A stretch of 64,000 nucleotides of DNA from Mytilisepta virgata (GCA_028015205.1 CM051520.1:65542694-65606693); one strand, 5' to 3'. Positions 34,150 to 46,232 are shown, numbered from the stretch's first letter. Translations and numbers: made by a program. Notes: generated by a model from the sequence alone, not told the origin.

Positions 34150-35550
34150 ATGTTATCACTGTCTGTCATTTTAGTGATTTGGTATGGACAAGCTATTGTT
34201 GTTTCTGGTTTGTATGGTAAATATTCTATTTATATCATTAAAACTTTAGTGCAATTCTAGTCTACAGATCTAACGTACCAAACAAAAGAAGTCTTAAATT
34301 TATGTCTGATGACTTTTTAGTCATAATTTTTAAAATTAAATTAGTGTTTTTTTTTTTCGCTCAGGATCTGCACGATGTGAAGATATTTTAGATATGATGG
34401 TCCAGATGAAGACATCAAGTAAGTTTCCACCGGAAGCTTGTCTATTATATACCAGTATTTCAATTTTACTTTTTTGAAACATTCAATACCAATACTGACC
34501 AAGACCTTATTTCCAGGATTGATATATTTAGGTCTATAAAATATGAACATTAAGAATTTATATTTTATTTTGTATATTTGGGTCTCACAAAAATTCCAGT
34601 AGCGTTGTACACACCGAACATAAGAATACATGTAATAAAAGTTTCCTTACTTGCATTTGTGAATTGAGGGATATGATAAACTAAGGTTCCTCTCCTGGTT
34701 TTTTGGCTGACATTTTAACATATATACTTTTTCATATCTGTAAATAAAAACCTACCTTAATAATACATAGTTTTTAAGATATTTGACATTGATATTGGTA
34801 CATTTAGACCAAAAAAACTATTTTGTATATTTCAGGACTTTACAAAATTGCACAAGACAACTTCGGCGTGTCTTTGAATGTCTTTTTACTGTTCTTAAAT
34901 GTACAGATACTGGTCTCAGATAAATAGCTCGCGGGCAAGATCAATAAACCTTTTTGCAAATTATGCAAATTTTGACCGAATCAGTTAAGTTTAATCCGGG
35001 GTAACATATAACCCTCAATAATACACATAACTCACTGTATTCACACTATAACGTAGTCATGATTTCCATGTATAAGCATTCAACTGCATCAATATCATAC
35101 TAACTTCTAAGTATAAAAAAAACATTGATCATTTCAGCAAAATGTTACCAGAAGAAAGACGTGCCTGCTTTTTCTGCGGTACTAACTGCTTCGAAATCGT
35201 CTTACAATATGAAGGATATCGTCAAATTCGACAAAGTCTGGACAAATATTGGAAATGGCTACGACCCTAGCACTGGTATTTTTACTGTTCCTAAGGATGG
35301 CGTTTACCATTTTACTTTCACAGGCCAAAGTAAGAACGGGGCCAACTTGGCTATGAATCTCTGGTACAACAACACAAAATCTGCTGGAATCAACACTGCT
35401 AGTCATCACTCATTAAATGGGGCCATCATTACTATATTGAAACTGAAACGAGGGGACAAAGTTTCCATAAAATCCAACAAATCAAGCCAGCTCGTTCTCA
35501 GTGGTTCAGACAACTGGACCACATTCTCTGGATTTTTGATTTCCCAATAA
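34150..35550 (+). CDS. Secreted C1q-domain protein, copy 1
   Basis: Three exons, 34150-34216, 34365-34418 and 35138-35550, with GT-AG borders, joining to 177 residues plus TAA. The start is the ATG whose frame meets exon 2 in phase 1; an internal ATG at 34184 leads to a stop after splicing. Residues 1-20 (MLSLSVILVIWYGQAIVVSG) form a signal peptide. Residues ~22-40 are a short linker with two Cys. The rest is one globular C1q domain with the family landmarks PAFSAVLT, FDKVWTNIGNGYDPSTGIF, VPKDGVYHFTF and FSGFLIS. There is no collagen stretch. Bivalve proteins of this type usually act as secreted lectin-like recognition molecules; the ligand is unknown. The stop codon lies inside AATAAA. Confidence 0.9.
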
Positions 35551-36022
35551 AAATTCTACAAGTGATTTATCAGTTTTATAGTTTTTTATGTTATAATACA
35601 ATTATTCTTCCACCACGTGAAAATACTCCAGAATTTTAAAATATAATTAATGTGTCATTTTTGCTGTATACATACAGTCCAATTAATTTCAGTATTAAAA
35701 ATGACACCCTCAGTTACGATATTTTTTTATTTCTGAAATCGCAGGTGAAATTTTCGTTGTCACATTTAAACAATAGTACGATCACATTCCTGGGTGCTGT
35801 AATCCACTTTTTTGTACCTCTTCGTTTATCGTCCGCGATTGAAACCTCATACTAAGTCAATTCCGTCCCAGTGTTGTTTGAACTATTTAGTGTGGCGTAT
35901 TGTTGAAGGCCATATAATGGGTCATTTGTTTATCACGTAAAAATTGTGTATATCCCATCTTCTTTTTTTCACACTTATTTCGATTATTTTTCATGCGAAT
36001 TAGTACAAAAGACTACAAAAAC

Positions 36023-36024
<2 letters not shown>

Positions 36025-36095
<71 letters not shown>
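36025..36095. repeat. (TA)n microsatellite
   Basis: About 35 TA dinucleotides. Confidence 0.95.
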
Positions 36096-36098
<3 letters not shown>

Positions 36099-36499
36099 AC
36101 GCTGTATATCTCACCTGTCTTTTATTAAGCCATTATAAAATGTAAACTCTTTTGTATCCACACATCCTCCCAAGTCAGGGTTTTGTATCCACGTTCTCTC
36201 CTACAAACCCCTGACATCACACATTCATATTTTGCTAGTCGAACATATAACGCCGCCTGGTTGGTGACCTAGAAAACTCTACCTACGACTCAAATGGATT
36301 CTCTTGTGACTTTGAGAAGAACCAATGAAAATCGTTCACTTCGGACCCACAAAATATGAATGTGTGATAGTAATGCCTATGTCTCACTCTGCGACTTTCG
36401 TCGCAGGCTAGACAAAAACCGCAGCCGTATGTTGAGTATGTCAACAAAAAGTGGATCGTTTATAGGGGGTATATTTGTCATCAATCCTGCAAAGTTATT

Positions 36500-36749
36500 T
36501 CATATTGTAGTTTCAAGTTTTTTGAAAATTGGCAAATAAAAATCAAAGATAGCCTCTGGCGGCCATGTTGTTCATCCAACCCAAAACAATGGTGAATAGT
36601 TTGTATAGGTCCTTCCGTACACCATTCCTAATAAGTTTGGTTGCAATCCGCCAAGTAGTTTCAGAGAAGATCAAAATGTGAAAAGTTTTACGTACAACGG
36701 ACGCAACGTGATGACATAAAGCTCACACGGCCTATTGGCCAAGTGAGCT
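36500..36749 (-). mobile_element. AGCTCACC-family Helitron-like fragment, reverse orientation
   Basis: Read on the minus strand it starts AGCTCACTTGGCC with its hairpin partner, then the GCGTCCGTTG spacer and the family internal sequence. The 3' end was not identified. Confidence 0.6.
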
Positions 36750-36753
36750 AAAA

Positions 36754-38126
36754 AACTGAAATGCAATTACATGGTCATTGTGCATGGTAATCGTATGTAA
36801 CAATGTTGGCACGGTCATTTACTTAAAATGGGGACCCAAATCGCAACCAGTTTCCGTATTATTAATAATGAACACCCAGAGATAATTGAAATTACATCAT
36901 AATTTGTTATTATGTCCTTATTCGCATGTTCATCCGAACAAAAAGCATTTCTTTTTCTTTCCAGGGACAAGCAAATAAAAAACACAAAACTTCTTTGGGA
37001 CGCTGAGCTTACAAGAAATGGTCATTTAATAATAACAGAGCAAAACATAATTATGTACAAAAATCATCTTCGGATATATATTTCAAACTCAAGAAACTTT
37101 CCATCTGTTTTTAACATACTGAACATTAAGCACAATCTGTAAATAAAAAATACATTTATTACCAATATATTTAACAAAATATTTTCATACGTATATTAAA
37201 ATTATATCAAAGGTAATGAGTGAAACAAATACAAGGGAAAGTGGCCCTACTCCTTTATATTTATCAGTGAAAACTAGAGACCAACAAGTGAACTGTTTTC
37301 ATGTGTCAATGTAAGCCCTCGAATAAACTAAGGAGTAGGGATACTTTTCCCTGTATTTCTTTCACTAATAACTCCTAATTATAAAATTTTAAATATTTAC
37401 CTATCTTTTATCCTAAATGATTGTATATAATGTATATGAAAAATTACAGGCATAAATCTAATGCTTAATCGTTAATAAGTTTATTCTTTTTATCCGTAAG
37501 AGAATACAGTCATGTGGTTTTGGACATTTGTCATGCATTTTGTATAATCTTTTGGGATATCGCCATGAATTACACTCAGAACTAAAACTATTTTATTGTG
37601 ACATGAAAGGGAATACATGTATACTTGCTTACAGTAAACTATTGGTTTTGGTTCTGGGTGACCGACATGCTGAACAACGGTATTAAAGACCCCATAATGA
37701 CAAATTTGTGATAAAAAAAAGTCTCCAAAAAGCGATATTCAGATATGCAAGATATTTTTCCAGTAAATTGTTAGCGATCTTGAGAGGACACATGCCAGGC
37801 TAAGTCCTGAAAGATTTTGAAAAGCATAAAATGGCCCGAGAAGTGAAAACAAAATAGATTGGATTTTGGTCCTCAAAGACCAACTTATTATACGTGCTCA
37901 AAAGCTTCACAGTTTTAACTCATATATAGAATATTTTTTGTTTATAAAACTTGTAGCAGGCTTGAATCATCTTTTACCATTACAGTAAGTGTAGCAGGTT
38001 TGAATCATCTTTTACCATCACAGTAAGTGGATATAACGGGTAATATATAGTTTGACGAAATATAGGACGTCATATTAGAATATGCAAATATTGACCAAAT
38101 CATTTGTTTCATTTGAGTTCCTTTTT
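36754..38126 (+). pseudogene. Duplicated block with decayed C1q flank
   Basis: 36765-37390 matches 60968-61246 plus 62253-62630. 37400-37900 resembles the 5' flank of the C1q genes (CATTTTGTATAAT, GAATTACACTCAGA, TGACCGACATGCTGAACAAC). Near 38085 it jumps to sequence like C1q intron 2 (ATGCAAATATTGACC) with no C1q exon. It is read as a third C1q copy that lost its exons and was truncated by the next element. Confidence 0.5.
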
Positions 38127-39065
38127 AGCTCACCTGGCCAAAGGCCATGTGAGTTTTTGTCAACACTTAGCGTCCGTCGTCCGTCTGTTTCACATTTTAA
38201 TGTTCTCCTCTGAAACCACTGGGCCAAATGGGATTAAACCTGACAGGAAGCATCTATGTAAGGTCCTCTATAATGTTTCTTCATTTCGTTCCGATCGGAC
38301 TACAAATATGGCCGCAATGGGCTGTTCTTGTTTCTGATTGGCTGATATAAAAAATGTTCTCCTATGAAATCAAGGGGCCAAATGGAACGAAACTTGACAA
38401 GAAGCATGAATGGGAGGTCCTTTATAGATTTCCTCATTTCATCCCGATTGGACTACAAATATGGACGCCATGGGCAGTTATTTTATTTGATTGGCTGATA
38501 TAAAAAAAAATCTTCTCCTCTGAATTCGCTTGGCCAAATAGAACTAGACTTGACAGGAAGCATATATGGGAGACTGAATTTAGTCCAGATCGGAAAAAAA
38601 AACATGGCCGTCATTTGCAATTCTTGTTTCTCATTGGTTGATTAATAAAAACAAAAGAATTTCTCTGGAGCTGCTTGGCTAAATGGAATGAAACCTGACC
38701 GGAAGCATCTATGGGAGGTTCTGTACAAAGTTTCATCATTTTGTCCTGATCGGACTACAAATATGCCCACCATGGGTAGTTCTTGTTTCTGATTGGCTGA
38801 TATAAAAAAATGTTCTATGAAATGACGGGGCCAAATGGAACGAGACTTGACAAGAAGCATAAATGGGAGGTCCTTTATAAAATTTCCTCATTTCGTCCCC
38901 ATTGGACTACAAATATGGACCCTATCGGCAGTTCTTTTATTTGATTGGCTGATATAAAACAATCTTCTTTCTGAAGTCGCTTGGCCAAATGGAACGAAAC
39001 TTGCCAGGAAAAATGTATAGGAGGTTCTTTACAAAGTTTCTTCATTTCGATCGGACGATCGTCCA
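38127..39065 (+). mobile_element. AGCTCACC-family Helitron-like element, repeat-rich copy
   Basis: It starts AGCTCACCTGGCCAAAGGCC, then the GTCCGTCGTCC microsatellite, then about six ~150-bp units (GGCCAAATGGAACGA, GATTGGCTGATATAAA, GGACTACAAATATGG). The 3' terminus is not recognised, so the end is approximate. Confidence 0.65.
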
Positions 39066-39312
39066 ACAAACCTGAAGTGGTCTTGAGATATTTCTTTGTT
39101 TTGAAGGGATTGCTATGACCAGTGAAAAAAACACCATTACTTTGCCTGAACTTGTAACGCGCGTGTAGAACAAAATGCATCGTACCACCTCTTACCGGCC
39201 ATTATATTTTTGACACGTTAATGAACACCCTTGATCCATTCATTCTAGTGTGCAATAACAAAAATGACTAACAAATAGAAGTATTTTAATTGAAAACATA
39301 AAAAAAAAATTA

Positions 39313-39912
39313 TTATATACAATTAAAGCAACAAAACAAGTCTCTGAGTCTTCTGGCAGCTGACGAGAACATTTTTCTCATACGTTTAAAAAATGATTTT
39401 TTAGCTTTCTGACCAGTCTTCAAGGGATTCTCCCCAAGAAAACTAATCTTGTCCCAATAATTTTCCGACATATATTGAGAAAGTTGGTGTACTGTGAATA
39501 AATTTACTAAGTAGTCATGTAAGTCAAATGTTTTTGACGTATGATCTGGTGTCTCTTTTTTCCATTGTTTAACAGCTAACACATTGTCTGGTTTTTTAAT
39601 GAAATTTCTTCTATTGACAAATCTTGCTCTTTTCATATTATTGTCTTGCAGCGTCAATAATAAAATTTGAATAGTGCTGTCTATAAATATTGTTTTACCG
39701 TCTCGTCGCATTATGTCAAACATACACAGAACGTCTGAGCAGTTCAATGGATCTGAAGCAACATCACCTTCCATAGTTTTGATTTTCATTATACACTTTT
39801 TGTGGTTTCCGTCGTCCATTTCTATGATTTTCCAGCGCCATGCCTTATTTTCGCTGCTAGAAAAATCACGGAATATGTCACTCTCACCTTCTGCCAGAGT
39901 TGCAATCATCAT
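39313..39912 (-). CDS. Hypothetical protein with basic, Cys-containing tail
   Basis: 199 codons from ATG at 39912 (39909 is a second ATG), uninterrupted, and not repeat-derived. Composition is that of a soluble mixed alpha/beta protein. The C-terminal ~35 residues are strongly basic (KKSFFKRMRKMF, ARRLRDL) and end with three Cys in the last six residues (CCFNCI), a layout compatible with membrane association through palmitoylation (inference). There is no signal peptide or membrane span. A CTGCAG acceptor-like site lies just upstream of the ATG, so it could be the last exon of a longer gene. I do not recognise the family. Confidence 0.5.
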   Translation of the reverse strand: MMIATLAEGESDIFRDFSSSENKAWRWKIIEMDDGNHKKCIMKIKTMEGDVASDPLNCSDVLCMFDIMRRDGKTIFIDSTIQILLLTLQDNNMKRARFVNRRNFIKKPDNVLAVKQWKKETPDHTSKTFDLHDYLVNLFTVHQLSQYMSENYWDKISFLGENPLKTGQKAKKSFFKRMRKMFSSAARRLRDLFCCFNCI

Positions 39913-40005
39913 TCTGCAGTCCAAGTCTAGTCTGTGTTGTTAAGGAATCTGACGTTACGTCATAATTAAAGACCATGAGTCTACGTAAGAAAATAGCATT
40001 GTCTA

Positions 40006-40316
40006 GTCCAGCCCTGGTCTCCGTGCCTCATTTTTTAGATTTTTTTTTCTGCTGTCACTGAGTCCAGCTTGCTCCCCCATGTCTGCAATGGATCAAGCTC
40101 TCGGGTAAATTACCCGGGGACGATTGGAGACGTGTCTGAGCTTTTCACTACGGAAAATGAATGAGAAATTGAAGAATTTGATAAAATAAAGAATTCCTTA
40201 TTTAGTTCAATGGTTAGGGTCTATATTAATACATGATTCAGAGGAAATACCCCTTGATTGGAGCAGTGACAGTAGAAAAAAATCTAAAAAATGAGTCACT
40301 GAGGCCAGGGCTGGAC
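40006..40316. mobile_element. TA-flanked MITE (311 bp)
   Basis: Ends GTCCAGCCCTGG / CCAGGGCTGGAC with a further ~40 bp of imperfect inverted repeat (TCATTTTTTAGATTTTTTT against its complement). Flanked by TA at 40004-40005 and 40317-40318. Confidence 0.8.
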
Positions 40317-40318
40317 TA

Positions 40319-41348
40319 ATCATTGACATGCCACAGCTTTTCGTTTATGAGTGCTCACACCCCCATAAAGGGTCATTCTGTAGTTTTATTTGCATTCTTT
40401 CACCCATAGGTGTCAGTATGATGTACACCCTTTGCCCGACACAAATCTCGTCTTTGCAATCTAAGAATTGCTTAATTAAGTCACAGTCAGATAAAAGTTC
40501 AGGGTACTCTTTCACTAAAGGTCATATGAGTTAAAACTGATCGTAAATCTTACGACTTTTAGTAAAACAGTACCCTGACTTGAGGTTTAGATGTCACAAA
40601 CTTTTATGTACAAGTCATGCATATTTCTTCGGATTACGACTCATCCTTTATGTTCAAGACCGAAAGTTTAGATTATCTCGGCACTTTAGGAAAAAGTTCA
40701 AGAATTTTGTCGTTGCGTTTGCGGACTTTTGGTCCCAAATGGGAATTTCGAAAATTGTGAGAACTCGCATCACTTCTAAAACTTATTTCGGAAGGTGTTT
40801 TTTCTTCCAATACACCAATACACTTATTATCGAATTCGAATGCAGCTTAAAATTTTCTATGCTTAATGGATCGCGCATTTTTTTTTCTTTTATTTTGTTT
40901 AATCAAACTCCTGAAAAAACTTACACTTAACTTAATGTTGCTATGATTCATGTATTAAATACAATTGTTTTAATTTGGCATATATAATCTCTGGACAACT
41001 AATATGACCACCATAAATAATTCTTAATACTAGTATCTGATTTGGAAAGTAATCAATTTCTTCAGCTCCAAAACCAAAATGCCGTACGAAATTAAATTTG
41101 TTACCAGGCATCTTTTGGAGGATCTCTCTGATATGTGTATATTATTCCTTATGGCCTGACAACTATTCTGAGAAGTCTTAGTTCTTGGTTTCTCCAATTT
41201 TAAAAATATATATAGATATATGTTTGGCTAAATTAACTGATATAAAACATCGCTGGTAGTGTGTTATATCGTTTGCTTAGTGTGGAATAAAACATAGCCA
41301 AATTTATAAAATCCTCCCCTTCCCACTAATTGTAACCGTGTGGCTAAT
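40319..41348. other. No gene seen
   Basis: Non-coding. Contains an imperfect hairpin near 40500-40580 (CAGGGTACT / AGTACCCTG). Confidence 0.5.
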
Positions 41349-42075
41349 TGGAATGAAACTTGTTGATACCATGTATCGGTAGGAAATTCTCTGGTTAAGG
41401 TAAAAACACACATAGTCTGGAATGAAACTTGATACCATGTATCGGTAGGAAATTCTCTGGTTAAGGTAAAAACACACATAGTCTGGAATGAAACTTGATA
41501 CCATGTATCGGTAGGAAATTCTCTGGTTAAGGTAAAAACACACATAGTCTGGAATGAAACTTGATACCATGTATCGGTAGGAAATTCTCTGGTTAAGGTA
41601 AAAACACACATAGTCTGGAATGAAACTTGATACCATGTATCGGTAGGAAATTCTCTGGTTAAGGTAAAAACACACATAGTCTGGAATGAAACTTGATACC
41701 ATGTATCGGTAGGAAATTCTCTGTTTAAGGTAAAAACACACATAGTCTGGAATGAAACTTGATACCATGTATCGGTAGGAAATTCTCTGGTTAAGGTAAA
41801 AACACACATAGTCTGGAATGAAACTTGATACCATGTATCGGTAGGAAATTCTCTGGTTAAGGTAAAAACACACATAGTCTGGAATGAAACTTGATACCAT
41901 GTATCGGTAGGAAATTCTCTGGTTAAGGTAAAAACACACATAGTCTGGAATGAAACTTGATACCATGTATCGGTAGGAAATTCTCTGGTTAAGGTAAAAA
42001 CACACATAGTCTGGAATGAAACTTGATACCATGTATCGGTAGGAAATTCTCTGGTTAAGGTAAAAACTCACATAG
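41349..42075. repeat. 66-bp minisatellite, about 11 copies
   Basis: Nearly identical 66-bp units starting TCTGGAATGAAACTTGATAC. Only the first (three inserted bases), one GTTTAAGG variant and the last copy differ visibly. The 66-bp length keeps two overlapping minus-strand frames open (247 and 255 codons, repeats MCVFTLTREFPTDTWYQVSF and SYRYMVSSFIPDYV). They lack independent coding evidence. Confidence 0.95.
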
Positions 42076-42203
42076 TCAGTTAATTACCAACAGAGTGAAA
42101 CCTGCCTTCTGATTTCACTAAAGAAAAAACTTTACACACTCAAACTTGAGCTTGGCCAATTGTTGAACAAATTATATTCAATATTCATTACAACAATATA
42201 CAG

Positions 42204-42284
42204 GTCAAGTTTGAATTTTGGTATTTTGCTGTCAAGTTTGAATTTGGGTATGTTGCTGTCAAGTTTGAATTTGGGTATGTTGCC
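42204..42284 (+). repeat. 27-bp tandem repeat, 3 copies
   Basis: Units beginning GTCAAGTTTGAATTT at 42204, 42231 and 42258. Confidence 0.9.
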
Positions 42285-42663
42285 TTTTGCCATTCCAGAG
42301 GTAGCCTCTGATTGAATATAAAAAAATTACATTTTTTGTCGTTTCCGACTTGTCGGACATGATTATTCATTGATTTGTTACAGAAATTACCAGTATTTAG
42401 CAAAATTCAAAAATAATAGAAATACTAAGAGTTCATTCCTTTTATTGCACATGGTAGATCTCCTTAGCTGAAATTTGGCTTCCTATTTCGGTATTTTCTT
42501 GTTTAATATAGGTTTGGTTTTTTGTCTTCCAAATGTTTCGGTTTTAATCTGCTGATGAGAGGTAACTCCTTGAAATGCGTCGTATATATATTATATCTGA
42601 TATTAGTATCTTTATTGTTATTAGTAAATTTAGGTTTCCGTTAGGTAACTTGAGTAGTGTTTC

Positions 42664-43030
42664 ATAAAATCATTTGAAATTTGGAAATATTATTAGAGAC
42701 CACTAAACATAGATTGAGGTTGAATTTAAGGTATTTAGCTTTTGTCATTTACCAGTTAAGCCCCTTTTATTTTGGAAAAAGCCATTCAAAAACTTGAGTA
42801 CGGTTTTACCAGTTCATTTGAAATTTGGAAATATTGTTAAGGACCACTAAACACAGATTGAGTTTGAATAAGATATATTTCCATTTTGTCGATTCTTAGT
42901 TATATCCCGTTTAAATGTCAATTTAGTTCATTTCAACAACAATTGAAATTTGGAAGTGTTGTTTTGGACAACTAAACACAGGTTGAGTTGAAATTAACCA
43001 TATTTCACTTTTGTAATTTTTTAGTTATAC
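42664..43030 (+). repeat. Degenerate ~140-bp repeat, 3 copies
   Basis: TTTGAAATTTGGAAATATT followed by GACCACTAAACA recurs near 42673, 42816 and 42946 with decreasing similarity. Confidence 0.6.
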
Positions 43031-43208
43031 CTTTCTACGTAAACCTAATTTGTTATAGGCAAGTAAAGTTGATAGCGGCGGCATCTGTGCCCCAAGGACA
43101 TATTCTACCTATTCATGAAGAGAAAACTGATATTGCTTTTGTGATAGAAAATGTATTTATTTTAAAACACAGATAAATGCCGAATCTGGACAGAATTGGC
43201 GAATTTCC

Positions 43209-43690
43209 GATTTGTATACGCCCGTCTTTAAAGACGGGACGTATTATGGTATACCGTTGTCGGTCCGTCCGTCCGTCGTTCACACTTTGGACAATAACTC
43301 AAAAATTCTTTCACTGATTTTCCTGAAACTTTGGTGAATTGTTTACTATTATATTTATATCTACTGGGGTAAAGTGCCATGTGAGCTATTGTCGTCGTCG
43401 TAGTCGTCGTCGTCGTAAACTTTCCTTAAAAGATATTCTCCTCTGGAGCCACGGGGCCAATTGGAACAAATTGACAGAAATGATACTTAGGTGGTCCTCT
43501 TTCAGAATTATATCCGATGACCAAGCCCGCAATACAAGATGGCCTCAAGAGCCGAACATAGTTTAACATAGGACACTATGGAGAATTTACTTGGTTGGTC
43601 TTCTTTCAGAATTGTATCCGATGACCCGGCCCGTCATCTAGGATGGCCGCCTGAGCCGAACATAGTTTAATATAGGACCCTATGGGAATA
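43209..43690 (+). mobile_element. Two abutting Helitron-like fragments
   Basis: One starts with hairpin CCCGTCTTTAAAGACGGG, then GTCCGTCCGTCCGTCG and a spacer. At ~43375 it changes to AGCTCACC-family sequence with a GTCGTC microsatellite and CAAGATGGCC units. The fragments end where the duplicated C1q block begins. Confidence 0.55.
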
Positions 43691-44600
43691 TGGGTACATT
43701 TGTACTTGTACCATTCTACTCGGATTTGTGCCATTTCCGCTTAAATATTTACCAATTTCTATCCCACAGTATGGTATATAACGTATATGAAAGTTTACGA
43801 ACAAAAATCCAATGCTTAATCGTTTATAAGTTCATTCACTTTATCCGTAAATACGGTAAAAGGATCAATGTATACCAATACAGGTGGTCTTGGAAATTTG
43901 TCATGCATTTCGTATCATTTTTTTGGGGGGGCGGGGGGGGGGATATCACCATGAATTACACTCAGTACCAAAATCATTTTATTGTCACATGAAAAGGAAT
44001 ACATGTATACTTGCTTACAGTAAAATATTGGTTTTGATTCTGATTGACCGTCATCCTGAACAACGGTATTAAAGACCCCATAATGGCAAATTTGTGTTAA
44101 AAATGTCTCCAAAAGCGATGTTCAGATCTGCAAGATATTGTTTTTTCAGTAAATAATTCGATACTTATTGTTAGCGATCTTAGGAGGACACATACCAGGC
44201 TATGACCCAATGAAATTTTAAAAATGTCACGAGAAGTGAAAAAATAGATGTGGTTTTGGTTCTCAAAGACCAACTTATATGTGCCCAAAGGCTTTAGTTT
44301 TAACTCATATTACTCCCTTTTTCTGTTTGTGAAATGTTGCCTTGTAGCAAGCTTCAATCATCTCATACCATTACAGTTTGCGGAAAAGATTCTAAAAATA
44401 TAGATATTTCTGTTAAACTATCAGGTTACAATTTAACTACTACAAGAACACGCAAAGATAACATTAATGTATCAAATTGCATTTGGAAGGAAATATATGT
44501 CATGCAATATTGCGAAAATTCAAATCCAACTATTACTTGAACACTGTATCTGTTTGGTATTATTCACGACAACTGCCGAGACAAATTACGTTATTCACCA
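43690..44600 (+). promoter_or_regulatory. 5' flank of C1q gene copy 2 (duplicated block)
   Basis: Paralogous to 33085-34149. It differs by small indels, including a G-run insertion at 43925-43941. Confidence 0.5.
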
Positions 44601-45633
44601 ATGTTATCACTGTCTGTCATTTTAGTGATTTGGTATGGACAAGCTATTGTTGTTTCTGGTTTGTATGGTAAATATTCTATTTATATCATTAAAGCTTTCG
44701 TGCAATTCTAGTCTACAGATCTAACGTACCAAACAAAAGAAGTCTTAAATTTATGTCTGATGACTTTTTAGTCATTATTTTTAAAATTAAATTAATGTTT
44801 TTTTTTTTTTTTTCGCTCAGGATCTGCACGATGTGAAGATATTTTAGATATGATGGTCCAGATGAAGACAACAAGTAAGTTTCCACCGCAAGCTTGTCTA
44901 TTTTATACCAGTATTTCAATTTTACAAAATTGCATAAGACAACTTCGGCGTGTCTTTGAATGTCTTTTTACTGTTCTTAAATGTACAGATACTGGTCTCA
45001 GATAAATAGCTCGCGGCCAAGATCAATAAACCTATTTGCAAATTATGCAAATTTTGACCGAATCAGTTAAGTTTAATCCGGAGTAACATATAACCCTCAA
45101 TAATACACATAACTCAGTGTATTCACACTATAACGTAGTCACGATTTCCATGTATAAGCATTCAACTGCATAAATATCGTACTAACTTCTAAATATAAAA
45201 AAAAACATTGATCATTTCAGCAAAATGCTACCAGAAGAAAGACGTGCCTGCTTTTTCTGCCGTGCTAACTGCTTCGAAATCGTCTTACAATATGAAGGAT
45301 ATCGTCAAATTCGACAAAGTCTGGACAAATATTGGAAATGGTTACGACCCTAGCACTGGTATTTTTACTGTTCCTAAGGATGGCGTTTACCATTTTACTT
45401 TCACAGGCCAAAGTAAGCACGGGACCAGCTTGGTTATGAATCTCTGGTACAACAACATCAAGTCTGCAGGAATCGACACTGCTAGTCACCACTCATTAAA
45501 TGGGGCCATCATTACAATATTGAAACTGAAACGAGCGGACAAAGTTACCATTAAATCCAACAAATCAGGACAGCTCGTTCGCAGTGGTTCAGACAACTGG
45601 ACCACATTCTCTGGATTTTTGATTTCCCAATAA
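44601..45633 (+). CDS. Secreted C1q-domain protein, copy 2
   Basis: Exons 44601-44667, 44821-44874 and 45221-45633 have the same lengths and phases as copy 1, again giving 177 residues. The signal peptide is identical. One residue differs in exon 2 (MKTTTK for MKTSTK) and ten in exon 3, all ten after the VYHFTFTGQSK segment. Before that point exon 3 shows only synonymous changes. Intron 2 is 346 bp against 719 bp in copy 1. The intact splice sites and frame suggest both copies are expressed, probably as secreted recognition proteins with different binding faces (inference). Confidence 0.9.
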
Positions 45634-45804
45634 AAATTCTACAAATGATTTATCAGTTTTCTAGTTTTTTTTATGTTATAATACACTTATTCTTGAACAT
45701 GTGAAAATACTCCTGAATTTTGAAATATAAATAATGTGTCAGTTTTGCTGTATACTGTCTATTTAATTTCAGCATTAAAAATGACCTCTTTTACGATATT
45801 TTTT

Positions 45805-46232
45805 GTGCCCCGCCTGTAAGGCAGGCCGGGCATATAGTTCTTCGGTCTGTGCGTCCATCGTTCCATCCGTCCATTCGTCCATACGAGGTTGAGGTTCAGG
45901 TTTAAGGTAGTTTTTCATGAAGGAGTTATGGTATCATCCTGAAACTTTGTACACCGATAGCTTGTGATATGAACAGTAGCATTTTGACGCGAAACGGATG
46001 CTGTGACCTTGAGGTCATGGGCCATCGACTTTGAATTTCTTTTATAGAATTTCAATATGAGAATCGAGGTAAAGGTTCAGGTTGTATGTAGTTTTTCATG
46101 AAGTACTGAGATAGTATTTCATCTACCCTACCGTTAGGGACTTCAAAGACAACGATATACATGAAATTCTATTTACTAAGTACTTGTATCACTAGCGGGG
46201 CATGTTGTGTCCATTGGACACATATATACTTG
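45805..46232 (+). mobile_element. Helitron-like element, GTGCCCCGC family
   Basis: Present after C1q copy 2 but absent at the matching site after copy 1 (T-run near 35731), so its ends are defined. Subterminal TGCCCCGC / GCGGGGCA inverted repeats, a GTCCATCG/GTCCGTCC spacer, and a 3' hairpin TGTGTCC-ATT-GGACACA about 10 bp from the end. Inserted in a T-run. Confidence 0.75.

Noticed and set aside
41264..42071. 247- and 255-codon minus-strand repeat proteins
   Set aside because: Two overlapping frames are open equally because the 66-bp unit is a multiple of three; nothing distinguishes a coding frame.
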